This document shows positions 25,433 through 33,179 of a stretch of 64,000 bases of DNA, one piece after another (within the stretch, counting starts at the first letter, position 1; each line of letters begins with the position of its first letter). The DNA comes from Curtobacterium sp. 9128. GTDB taxonomy: Bacteria > Actinomycetota > Actinomycetes > Actinomycetales > Microbacteriaceae. Where the stretch lies: NCBI RefSeq assembly GCF_007673775.1, contig NZ_VEAF01000003.1:310001-374000 (forward strand), given 5' to 3'. The notes under the pieces were generated by a model. That model saw only the letters and a list, made by a program, of their open reading frames with translations. It did no database searches and was not told the DNA's origin. Made by a program: the position numbers and the translations under genes.

Positions 25433-26308
25433 TCAGGCGCCGAGGCGGTCGATGAGCTCCCGGTAGCGCGCTGCCGTCCGCTCGACGATCTCGTCCGGCA
25501 GGACCGGCGGGGTGCCCTGCTTGTCCCAGTTCGCGCTGAGCCAGTTCCGCACGATCTGCTTGTCGAACGAGTCCGTGCGGTTGCCGTCGGCGTACGTCTC
25601 GGCGTCCCAGTACCGGCTGGAGTCGCTCGTCAGGACCTCGTCGCCGATCCGGATCTGCCCGGCGGTGTCGTGGCCGAACTCGAACTTCGTGTCGGCGATG
25701 ATCACGCCGCGCTGGAGGGCGATGGCCGCCGCCTCGGAGTACACGTGCAGCGACAGGTCGCGGAGCTGTGCCGCGACGTCGGCACCCACGAGCTCCTCGG
25801 TGCGCTCGAACGAGATGTTCTCGTCGTGCTCGCCCTGAGGGGCCTTGTACGCGGGCGTGTAGATCGGCTCCGGCAGCCGGTCGCCGTTCGACAGGCCGTC
25901 GGGGAGCGGCACGCCGCACACACTGCCGGACTCCTGGTACTCGGTCCAACCGCTGCCGACCAGGTACCCGCGGACGACGCACTCGACCGGGAACATCGTC
26001 AGGGGCATCACGTGCATGGCCCTGGCCGCGACCTCGGCGGGCACCGGGGTGCTCGTCGCCGACGGGCCGAGGAGGTGGTTCGGCACGTCGCCGAGCTGCG
26101 TGAACCAGAACCGGGACAGCCGCGTGAGGAGCTCGCCCTTGCCGGGGATCGGCGGCTCGAGGGCGAAGTCGTACGCGCTCACCCGGTCCGAGGCGACGAG
26201 GAGGAGTTCGGTCGCGGTGGCGACGGACGCGGTGTCGGCGGGGACGTAGAGCTCGCGGACCTTACCGGACGAGACGTGCTGCCACCCGTCGACCTGCGGC
26301 GCGCTCAC
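25433..26308 (-). CDS. purC: SAICAR synthase
   Basis: Phosphoribosylaminoimidazole-succinocarboxamide synthase, step eight of purine synthesis, 291 residues. Key segments are SSGKVRELYVP, LLVASDRVSAYDFAL, MFPVECVVRGYLVGSGWTEY, IADTKFEFG and LTSDSSRYWD. The GTG start (26308) overlaps the purD stop (GTGA), so the two are translationally coupled. A much longer open frame to 26890 merely overlaps purD and is rejected. Confidence 0.96.
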   Translation of the reverse strand: MSAPQVDGWQHVSSGKVRELYVPADTASVATATELLLVASDRVSAYDFALEPPIPGKGELLTRLSRFWFTQLGDVPNHLLGPSATSTPVPAEVAARAMHVMPLTMFPVECVVRGYLVGSGWTEYQESGSVCGVPLPDGLSNGDRLPEPIYTPAYKAPQGEHDENISFERTEELVGADVAAQLRDLSLHVYSEAAAIALQRGVIIADTKFEFGHDTAGQIRIGDEVLTSDSSRYWDAETYADGNRTDSFDKQIVRNWLSANWDKQGTPPVLPDEIVERTAARYRELIDRLGA

Positions 26309-27585
26309 CGGGTCACCGCCGCGGCGATGTCGGTGCGGAACTGTGCACCGTCGAGGGTGATGTCGTGCAGCCCCGCGTACGCGCGGTCCCGCGCCTCGGT
26401 GAAGTCGGCTCCGGTCGCGACGACGCTCAGCACCCGACCGCCGGTCGCCACCAGATCGCCGTCGAGGACACCGGTCGCGGCGTGCAGCACCGCGACGCCC
26501 TCGCGCGCGTTCGCCGCGTCGATGCCGGTGATCGGTCGGCCGGTCCGCGGGTTCTCGGGGTAGCCCTCGCTCGCCAGGACGACCGTCACGGCGACGTCGT
26601 CGCGGAACTCCGGCGCGGGTGCTCCGCCGAGCTGCCCGGTGGCCGCGGCGAGCATGAGCGCGCTGAGCGGTGTCGCCAGGCGGGGGAGGACGACCTGGGT
26701 CTCGGGGTCGCCGAAGCGCGCGTTGAACTCGATGACGCGGACGCCCTGCTCGGTGACGATGAGCCCGCAGTAGAGCAGCCCGACGAACGGGGTGCCCTCG
26801 TGTTCCAGTTGACGGACGGTCGGCAGCGCCACCAGGTCGGTGACCTCGGCCACGAAGGCGGCCTCGGAGCCCCAGCGGTCGGCGAGCCACGGCAGCGGGG
26901 AGTAGGCGCCCATGCCGCCGGTGTTCGGACCGGCGTCGCCGTCGCCGAGCCGCTTGTAGTCCTGCGCGGGGCTGAGCGGGCGGACGTCGTGGCCGTCGCT
27001 CAGGAAGAACAGCGAGACCTCCTCGCCGTCGAGGAACTCCTCCACCACGACGGGCCCGTGCTGCAGCCAGTAGGCCGCGTGGTCGATCGCCGCCTGGCGG
27101 TCCTCCGTCACGAGGACGCCCTTGCCGGCGGCGAGCCCGTCGGCCTTCACGACGTGCGGGGCACCGAGCTCGTCGATCGCGGCGACGGCTTCGTCGATCG
27201 TGCCGGCGGAGACCGGACGGCCGGTGGGGACACCGGCGGCGGACATGATCCGCTTGGCGAACGCCTTCGAGCCCTCGAGCGCCGCCGCGGCCTTGCTGGG
27301 GCCGAACACCGGGATGCCGCGGGTCCGGACGGGGTCGGCCACGCCGGCGATGAGCGGGGCCTCCGGGCCGACGACGACGAGCTCGATGCCGTTCTCGATC
27401 GCGTACTCGGCGACGAGCGCACCGTTCGTCGGGTCGAGCGACACCGTCTCGACGTCGGCCGCGATGCCGGCGTTGCCCGGTGCCGCCGTGATGACGTGCC
27501 GCGACCCGTCTGGCGTGGACTCCGCCAGGAGCGCCGTGATGATCGCGTGCTCGCGGGCACCGGAACCGAGGACGAGGATTCGCAC
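26305..27585 (-). CDS. purD: Phosphoribosylamine-glycine ligase (GAR synthetase)
   Basis: Joins phosphoribosylamine and glycine with ATP, the second purine step. It is a 426-residue ATP-grasp enzyme with N-terminal MRILVLGSGAREHAI, VGPEAPLIAGVAD, the ATP-grasp loop VVEEFLDGEEVSLFFLSDG and IEFNARFGDPETQ. The GTG start has TAGGGT exactly 6 nt upstream and no ribosome site, so the purD-purC mRNA is probably leaderless. Divergent from the sterol carrier gene. Confidence 0.96.
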   Translation of the reverse strand: MRILVLGSGAREHAIITALLAESTPDGSRHVITAAPGNAGIAADVETVSLDPTNGALVAEYAIENGIELVVVGPEAPLIAGVADPVRTRGIPVFGPSKAAAALEGSKAFAKRIMSAAGVPTGRPVSAGTIDEAVAAIDELGAPHVVKADGLAAGKGVLVTEDRQAAIDHAAYWLQHGPVVVEEFLDGEEVSLFFLSDGHDVRPLSPAQDYKRLGDGDAGPNTGGMGAYSPLPWLADRWGSEAAFVAEVTDLVALPTVRQLEHEGTPFVGLLYCGLIVTEQGVRVIEFNARFGDPETQVVLPRLATPLSALMLAAATGQLGGAPAPEFRDDVAVTVVLASEGYPENPRTGRPITGIDAANAREGVAVLHAATGVLDGDLVATGGRVLSVVATGADFTEARDRAYAGLHDITLDGAQFRTDIAAAVTR

Positions 27586-27632
27586 CCGATCACCCTACCG
27601 AGCCGGGGGAGCCCCACGCATGTGCGCCTCGG

Positions 27633-27672
27633 GACGACAACTGCACCTGCGCCCGTGCGCGCAGTCGTCGTC
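27633..27672. repeat. 40-nt hairpin, copy 2, plus short GGGAAGGAGA tandem
   Basis: Arms GACGACAACTGC (27633-27644) and GCAGTCGTCGTC (27661-27672) pair with one mismatch around a 16-nt loop, the same dimensions as the hairpin at 20553. It is followed at 27687-27724 by repeated GAGAGCGGGAAG units. Unlike copy 1 it lies between divergent genes (purD and the sterol carrier gene). Confidence 0.7.
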
Positions 27673-27747
27673 AGGGAGAGCAGGTCGGGAGAGCGGGAAG
27701 GAGAGCGGGAAGGAGAGCGGGAAGGACCGCGGGGCTAGCCTTGGAGC

Positions 27748-28110
27748 ATGCCGAGCAGGACCATCGACGACGCCGAGGGAGCCGCCGCACTCCGCGCGGT
27801 CCTCGGGGGCGCGACCGACCGGCCGAGCACCGCCACCGCCGTCCGCTGGACGCTGCAGCGACTCGCCGAGGACGTCCCCGGCAACAGCGTCGAGGTCCGC
27901 GTCCCGCCGTTCGCGGCCGTGCAGGCGGTCCCCGGCCCCCGGCACACCCGCGGCACCCCGCCGAACGTGGTCGAGACCGACGCTGCGACGTGGATCGCGC
28001 TCGCGACCGGCACCCTGACCTGGCCCGAGGCGGTCGCGGCGGCCCGCGCGAGTGCCTCCGGGTCGCGGGCGGACCTGACGGCGTTCCTGCCGGTCCGGAC
28101 GGACGTCTGA
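27748..28110 (+). CDS. Sterol carrier family protein
   Basis: A 120-residue actinobacterial sterol-carrier-like protein, usually found near purine genes in this phylum. It carries the conserved core [40 protein letters not shown] and ends [13 protein letters not shown]. The function is unproven; the fold suggests lipid or hydrophobic ligand binding. TAGCCT (27736-27741) lies exactly 6 nt before the ATG, so a leaderless mRNA is likely. Confidence 0.85.
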   Translation: [120 protein letters not shown]

Positions 28111-28152
28111 CCCGGACAGCCGGAGGCTTGCATACCGGCCGGTCTCGAATTA

Positions 28153-28165
28153 GGTAGGACCTACC
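28153..28165. promoter_or_regulatory. Palindrome GGTAGG-A-CCTACC within an unassigned promoter-like region
   Basis: A 13-bp perfect palindrome lies in a locally AT-richer stretch 43 nt after the sterol carrier stop. TTGCAT (28129-28134) and TAGGTA (28151-28156) are spaced 17 nt apart like a promoter on the plus strand. No gene follows in that direction, because the next gene is convergent. Meaning unknown. Confidence 0.35.
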
Positions 28166-28230
28166 GATGTCCTCCGTGCAGCCCGCGCGTAGCGTTGTCG
28201 GCGAGCTGGATCGGCTCGGTCCCGCTGAAG

Positions 28231-28274
28231 TCGCCGGGATTCGGACCCGACCCGAACGGGTCCGAACCCGGCGA
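28231..28274. terminator. 18-bp hairpin with one bulged base between convergent genes
   Basis: TCGCCGGG-A-TTCGGACCCG (28231-28249) pairs with 28257-28274, with a single bulged A and a 7-nt loop. It is strong enough to end transcription from both the sterol carrier and the LuxR gene. Confidence 0.7.
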
Positions 28275-28341
28275 CAGCGTCAACGGTACGCGATCTCTCC
28301 CGATCCGTGGGACTCATCCGGCGTGGCGTGCTGCATTCCGC

Positions 28342-28470
28342 AACTCCGCACGAGCGTGATGCGGCTTCGGGACGAACTCCGCATGAGCGCGATGCGGCTT
28401 CGGGACGAACTCCGCACGAGCACGGTGCGGCCTCGGGACGAACTCCGCACGAGCACGGTGCGGCCTCGTA
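28342..28470. repeat. 33-bp tandem repeat, about four units
   Basis: Units begin at 28342, 28375, 28408 and 28441 and share AACTCCGCACGAGC, then GCGG and a CTTCGGGACG-type end. Each unit can form a small CCGCAC / GTGCGG-type hairpin. The array ends 18 nt before the LuxR stop codon. With 28153-28274 it fills the 377-bp gene-free junction. No ORF is credible here. Confidence 0.85.
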
Positions 28471-28487
28471 CTGCTGCCCGGCGCCGA

Positions 28488-31061
28488 TCAGAACAGCTCG
28501 GCGAGCTCCGCCCTGGCGTGCAGGTCCCACTTCGTGAAGACCCGCGACAGGTGTGCGTCGATCGTGCGGACCGAGAGCCCGAGCTGCTCGGCGATCCGGC
28601 GGTTCGACAGGCCCTGCGCCGCGAGCTCCGCGACCTCGTACTCCCGCTTCGTCAGTGGCGCCCGCTGCGCCCGTCCGGCGGTCACCGCCATGCCGTGCGC
28701 GGCGAGCGCGGTCTGCGCGTCCGCGATCCGGGCACGGTCACGCGATCGGATCGCATCCGCGTACTCGACGATCGACGCAGCGAGGGGACCGTCGACGCGG
28801 CTCGCGGCCGTGCGCATCCGGTCCAGGCTCACGCCGGACTCCCGCCCGTGGAGCATGTCGATCGTGTAGTGCAGTGTCTGCGCGTACATCACGTGCGTCC
28901 AGGCGCCGCTCGCGGTCGCCCGCTCCGAGAGCTCGTCCGCGTGCCGGAGCCCCGCCGGGTTGCCGAGCACCGCCTCCGTCCACGAGATGGAGGTCGCGAT
29001 CTGCTCGCCGGTGATCCGCATCGCCCGAGGCGGGGTCGTCCGGGCACGCTCGAGTGCAGCCAGCGCGGCCTCGGCCTGCCCGGCGAACGCGTACGCGAGG
29101 GCGAGCCGTGCCCACGGGTACGCCCCGAACCCGCCGTGGTCCGCCACGGCGTAGCGCTCGCACGCGGCGGAGAACGCGGTGATCGCGTCGTCCCACCGGC
29201 GCTGCCCGAGCGCCAGGTTGCCGGCGCCGATGAGCTCGAGGGTGAAGTCGTACTTCATGAACGGGCTCGACCGCTGCAGCGAGACCTGGGTGATGAGGTC
29301 GTCGACGTCGCCGCGCCACACCTGGACCTGGTGCATCACGGACATCAGCTCGCCGACGCTCCACGGCGCTTCCTCGACGTGTGCCGACGCGGTCGCGAGC
29401 GCGGCCGTCCCCAGCCGCATCGCGTCGTCGAGCCGCCCGGCCGTCGCGAGGGCCATCACGGCGCACGGCGCGATCGCCAGGAACGACGTCGGCACGGTCG
29501 GCGCGTCGACGATCCCGGAACGGGCAACCTCGTCGCGGACCTCCTCGAACCGGCCACCCCAGCCGAGGTGCGACAGGCGCAGCTGGCGGAGACGCTCCGC
29601 GGCCTCCGGTCCGACGAGCTCCATGGCGGTCTCGGTCAGGGCGACGGCGGCGTCGGTGTCGTCGTCGTGGAACTGCCGGATGTTCGCGAGGGTCTCACAC
29701 GCCTCGATGACGGACTGGTCGTCGACGTCACCGCCGCACGCGATGCCCCAGGCAGCCTCCGCGTCGGCCCGCCCGGCCTCGCGCCCCAGGCTGTACCCCC
29801 GCGCCAGCGACCGGAGACCGTGCGCGGCGACCCGCTCGGACGCGGTGAGGTCGGCCCGCAGCGCGGCGGTGGCCAGGGCGACGGCGCTCTCGTGCTCCTG
29901 CAGGCGGACGGCGACCTGCGCGGCGTCGAGCAGCTGTGGCGCGGGCGGCTGCACGCCGCACTCGAGCGCCCACAGCGCGGCACGGAGTCGCGCGGCCGGC
30001 AGGGCTCCCGCGTCGTGGTCGGCCCGGAAGGCGTTCGCACGCGCGAACAGCGTCGTCCGTCGGGCGACCGGCACCAGCGACCGGATGACCTCGCCGACCA
30101 GGGGGTGCGACGGACGGACGGTCGGCTCGCCGTGCTCCAGGGAGTCGATGCGGGCGAGCCCGAGCGCGACGACACGGTCGACGTCCCCACCGCCGACGAG
30201 TCCGAGCAGCCGGGACAGCGGGATCGGGTCGGCCAGCGCGACGATGTCCACGACGTCGCGGAGGTCCTCGGGGAGCGCGCCGAGTTCGCTGCGGTACATG
30301 TCCGCGAGGCTGTTCGACGCGGTGATCCGGCCGCGCCAGTACCACCCGGACGCGGTGTGCTCCAGCGCACCGGACGCGAGCGCCGCCCGCACGACCTCGC
30401 GCAGGTACAGCGGGTTGCCGGCCGTCGCACGGTGCACCCGCTCCACCGACGCCGACTCGAGCGGTGCGTGCAGGGCGTCGCCGATGAGCGCCGCGGTGTG
30501 TTCGAGGTCGAGCGGCTCGAGGTCGATCCGCTCGAGCAGGTCGTCCTGCCACAGGGCGCGGAGCGGTTCGGCGAGGGCGGTGAAGTCCCGGCAGGTGAGC
30601 ACCAACCGGGCGCCCTCGTTGCGCACGAGCCAGGCGACGTAGCGCGCGGAGATGGCGTCGAGGTGGTCGGCGTCGTCGATCCGGACGAGCAGGTCGTGAT
30701 CGAGCAGGTCGGCGGCCTGGCGGAGTCGCTGCTCGGCGCCGGCCTCGTCGGCGAGGATCTCCTCCGGCAGCTCCCCGAGCCGCTCGGACACCGCCTGGAA
30801 GGGCATCGAGGCTCCGGAGGGCACCGCGGTGATCGGCACGACGAGCGTCCGTCCACTCGTGTCGGCCCGGGCGACGCGGTCGCTGACGCGTGCCGCAGCC
30901 GTGCTCTTGCCGAGTCCGGGCGCCCCGACGAGCGCGACACTGCACCCGTGCTCGGCCACCACCGCCACGGCGCGGTCCTCCTCGCCGCGCTGCACGATCG
31001 GCCACGAGATGCGCGCCGGGACGTCGGGACGCCGACGATCGGCCGCCGTCGATCCGGTCAT
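28488..31061 (-). CDS. Large LuxR family regulator with ATPase domain (LAL/MalT-like)
   Basis: An 857-residue STAND-type regulator. The NTPase has Walker A GAPGLGKST (46-54) and a Walker B-like LLVRIDDADH. A long helical, TPR-like region fills the middle, and a C-terminal LuxR helix-turn-helix spans 803-857 (LTKREYEVAELAAQGLSNRRIAEQLGLSVRTID). ATG has GGAGGT 7 nt upstream. Such proteins respond to small ligands and activate catabolic or secondary metabolism genes; the target is not evident. It sits between purD-associated and purF-associated genes and may be an insertion into that conserved neighbourhood. Confidence 0.9.
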   Translation of the reverse strand: MTGSTAADRRRPDVPARISWPIVQRGEEDRAVAVVAEHGCSVALVGAPGLGKSTAAARVSDRVARADTSGRTLVVPITAVPSGASMPFQAVSERLGELPEEILADEAGAEQRLRQAADLLDHDLLVRIDDADHLDAISARYVAWLVRNEGARLVLTCRDFTALAEPLRALWQDDLLERIDLEPLDLEHTAALIGDALHAPLESASVERVHRATAGNPLYLREVVRAALASGALEHTASGWYWRGRITASNSLADMYRSELGALPEDLRDVVDIVALADPIPLSRLLGLVGGGDVDRVVALGLARIDSLEHGEPTVRPSHPLVGEVIRSLVPVARRTTLFARANAFRADHDAGALPAARLRAALWALECGVQPPAPQLLDAAQVAVRLQEHESAVALATAALRADLTASERVAAHGLRSLARGYSLGREAGRADAEAAWGIACGGDVDDQSVIEACETLANIRQFHDDDTDAAVALTETAMELVGPEAAERLRQLRLSHLGWGGRFEEVRDEVARSGIVDAPTVPTSFLAIAPCAVMALATAGRLDDAMRLGTAALATASAHVEEAPWSVGELMSVMHQVQVWRGDVDDLITQVSLQRSSPFMKYDFTLELIGAGNLALGQRRWDDAITAFSAACERYAVADHGGFGAYPWARLALAYAFAGQAEAALAALERARTTPPRAMRITGEQIATSISWTEAVLGNPAGLRHADELSERATASGAWTHVMYAQTLHYTIDMLHGRESGVSLDRMRTAASRVDGPLAASIVEYADAIRSRDRARIADAQTALAAHGMAVTAGRAQRAPLTKREYEVAELAAQGLSNRRIAEQLGLSVRTIDAHLSRVFTKWDLHARAELAELF

Positions 31062-31169
31062 GCAGCGTCACCTCCACCCCGGGACGCACCGCGCCCCTGC
31101 TCCATCCTCTCCCGGTCCGCAGTGCGCGGACCGGCTGGAGCACGTCCCACAGTGGGGGACAATGGTCGG

Positions 31170-31565
31170 GTGAGCAACACCGATCCGCACGACGCTCCGG
31201 TTCCCGCGCCCGGCACCGTCTCCTCCGCCGACGAGGTCACCATCCGCCGCGCGCCCAAGTTCGGCGTCTTCATCATCGGTGGCGCGCTGGTCGGCTTCCT
31301 GGTGACGCTCGTCGTCATCTCGCTCACGATGAACCTCGACCGCGGCGACCAGCAGGAGACGCAGAGCTTCGGCAGCCTGGTCGGCTACTTCGGCCTCTGG
31401 GGCGTCGCCATCGGCGGCTTCGTCGGCGCGCTCGTCGCGATCGTCCTCGACCGCGTGCTCTCGCGCCGCGCCGCGCGGCTCACCGCGGAGCGCGTCGAGG
31501 TGGAGATGCCGCCGGAGACGGTCGAGGGCGAGATCGAGGACCACGGCGACCAGCCGCGTCCGTAG
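31170..31565 (+). CDS. Small membrane protein of the pur neighbourhood
   Basis: A 131-residue protein with a Pro/Ala-rich start, two transmembrane helices (GVFIIGGALVGFLVTLVVIS and LVGYFGLWGVAIGGFVGALVAIVLDRVL) and an acidic tail with many Glu. No function known; similar two-helix proteins are, from memory, seen near purF in related actinobacteria. GTG start at 31170 with GACAAT 6 nt upstream, possibly a weak leaderless promoter. It converges on purF. Confidence 0.7.
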   Translation: MSNTDPHDAPVPAPGTVSSADEVTIRRAPKFGVFIIGGALVGFLVTLVVISLTMNLDRGDQQETQSFGSLVGYFGLWGVAIGGFVGALVAIVLDRVLSRRAARLTAERVEVEMPPETVEGEIEDHGDQPRP

Positions 31566-31581
31566 ACGCGACCACCAGCGG

Positions 31582-31621
31582 ACTGGAGGCCCGGGTGCCA
31601 GCTGGCACCCGGGCCTCCAGT
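31582..31621. terminator. 40-bp perfect palindrome between convergent genes
   Basis: Positions 31582-31601 and 31602-31621 are exact reverse complements, starting ACTGGAGGCCCGGG and centred on CAGCTG. The 53045-53090 palindrome is nearly the same sequence. It lies 17 nt from one stop and 29 nt from the other, so it is a likely bidirectional terminator. No T tract. Confidence 0.85.
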
Positions 31622-31649
31622 GCGTCTGGGGCTGCGTGAGCAGCGACGC

Positions 31650-33107
31650 TCAGCTGAGCTGGTTCGCCTCCACCCAGGCGAGGTACTCCGGCGTCACGGT
31701 GCCCGTGACGTACTCACCCGTGAAGCAGCTCATCTCGAGGTCGGTCACGTCGGAGCCCTCGATGATGGCGTCCCGCATGTCGCCGATCTCCTGGTAGATG
31801 AGGTGGTCGCTGCCGAGCACCCGGTTGATCTCGGGGATCTTGCGGTCGTGCGCGATGAGCTCGGCCCGCGTCGGCATGTTGATGCCGTACACGTGCGGGT
31901 AGCGCACGGGCGGGGCGGCACTCGTGAAGGTGACCTCGTTCGCACCGGCGGCACGGGCCATCTCGACGATCTCCCGACTGGTCGTGCCGCGCACGATCGA
32001 GTCGTCGACGATCAGGATGTTCTTGCCCTTGAACTCGGACGACATCGCGTTGAGCTTTTGGCGCACCGAACGCTTGCGCTCCGCCTGCCCGGGCATGATG
32101 AACGTGCGGCCGACGTAGCGGTTCTTGTAGAAGCCCTCGCGGTACTCGATGCCGAGCTTCTGCGCGACCTGCATCGCCGCCGGTCGGCTCGAGTCGGGGA
32201 TGGGCATGACCACGTCGATGTCGCCGGTGGGGGCGTACTGCGCGATCGTGTCCGCCAGGCGGTTGCCGAGTCGGAGCCGGGCGTCGTACACCGAGATGCC
32301 GTTCATCACCGAGTCGGGACGCGCGAGGTAGACGTACTCGAACGAGCACGGCACCAGGCGCGGGTTCGCCGCGCACTGCCGGGCGTGCATCGTGCCGTCC
32401 ATCTCGATGTACACGGCCTCGCCGGGGGCGACGTCGCGCACGATGTCGTAGCCGCCGGACTCGAGCACGAGCGACTCGGACGCGACGACCCACTCGGACG
32501 CGCCGGCGTCGTCGAACTTGTGCCCGAGGATGAGCGGGCGGATGCCGAACGGGTCGCGGAAGGCCAGCAGGCCGTGCCCGGCGATGGTCGCGATCGCGGC
32601 GTACGAGCCCTCGACGCGCTCGTGCACGCGTTCGACGGCGTCGAAGACCTGCCCGGCGTCGAGCTCGCGGCCGCGCACCTGGCCCTGCAGCTCGTGCGCC
32701 AGGACGTTCACGAGCAGCTCGGTGTCCGAGGTGGTGTTGAGGTGCCGGCGGTCGATGTCGAAGAGCTCACGCGTCAGTTCCCGCGTGTTCGTCAGGTTGC
32801 CGTTGTGGACGAGGACGATGCCGTACGGCGCGTTCACGTAGAACGGCTGGGCCTCTTCCTCGTTGCTGGCGGCACCCTTCGTGGCGTACCGGACGTGCCC
32901 GAGCCCCATGGTGCCGAGGAGCGCACGCATGTCACGGGTCCGGAAGGACTCGCGGACGTGGCCGCGGGTCTTGTGCATGTGGTGGATGCGACCCTCGACC
33001 GTGGCGATGCCCGTCGAGTCCTGTCCCCGGTGTTGCAGGAGGAGCAGAGCGTCGTAGATGGATTGGTTGGCTGGCCCCTGCGCAACGAGGCCGACGATGC
33101 CGCACAT
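31650..33107 (-). CDS. purF: Amidophosphoribosyltransferase
   Basis: Commits PRPP to purine synthesis by making phosphoribosylamine. Cys2 of MCGIVGLVAQG is the Ntn glutaminase nucleophile, so ATG 33107 must be the start although the frame is open to 33269. Other motifs are LLQHRGQDSTGIA, HVRYATKG, LVHNGNLTN, and the PRPP loop VDDSIVRGTTSREI around residue 365. The product is 485 residues. Divergent from purM with a 72-bp shared control region. Confidence 0.96.
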   Translation of the reverse strand: MCGIVGLVAQGPANQSIYDALLLLQHRGQDSTGIATVEGRIHHMHKTRGHVRESFRTRDMRALLGTMGLGHVRYATKGAASNEEEAQPFYVNAPYGIVLVHNGNLTNTRELTRELFDIDRRHLNTTSDTELLVNVLAHELQGQVRGRELDAGQVFDAVERVHERVEGSYAAIATIAGHGLLAFRDPFGIRPLILGHKFDDAGASEWVVASESLVLESGGYDIVRDVAPGEAVYIEMDGTMHARQCAANPRLVPCSFEYVYLARPDSVMNGISVYDARLRLGNRLADTIAQYAPTGDIDVVMPIPDSSRPAAMQVAQKLGIEYREGFYKNRYVGRTFIMPGQAERKRSVRQKLNAMSSEFKGKNILIVDDSIVRGTTSREIVEMARAAGANEVTFTSAAPPVRYPHVYGINMPTRAELIAHDRKIPEINRVLGSDHLIYQEIGDMRDAIIEGSDVTDLEMSCFTGEYVTGTVTPEYLAWVEANQLS

Positions 33108-33127
33108 TCGCGGTGTGCTCCAGACCG

Positions 33128-33133
33128 TAGAAT
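33128..33133 (+). promoter_or_regulatory. Predicted -10 of purM
   Basis: TAGAAT in the 72-bp region between divergent purF and purM, about 46 nt before the purM ATG. No convincing -35 is seen at 17 nt. The region is too short for separate regulators, so purF and purM probably share control. Confidence 0.4.
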
Positions 33134-33179
33134 CGGGTGGTACCGAACAAGTCTGCCATGCCCCGACGGAGGACACCGC

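Noticed and set aside
28342-28470. Possible CRISPR array (33-bp repeats)
   Set aside because: The units are contiguous with no spacers and no cas genes are near; it is a plain tandem repeat.
28167-31565. An 1132-codon plus-strand frame over the LuxR gene
   Set aside because: It runs antisense through the LuxR gene and only its last 131 codons, from GTG 31170, look real.
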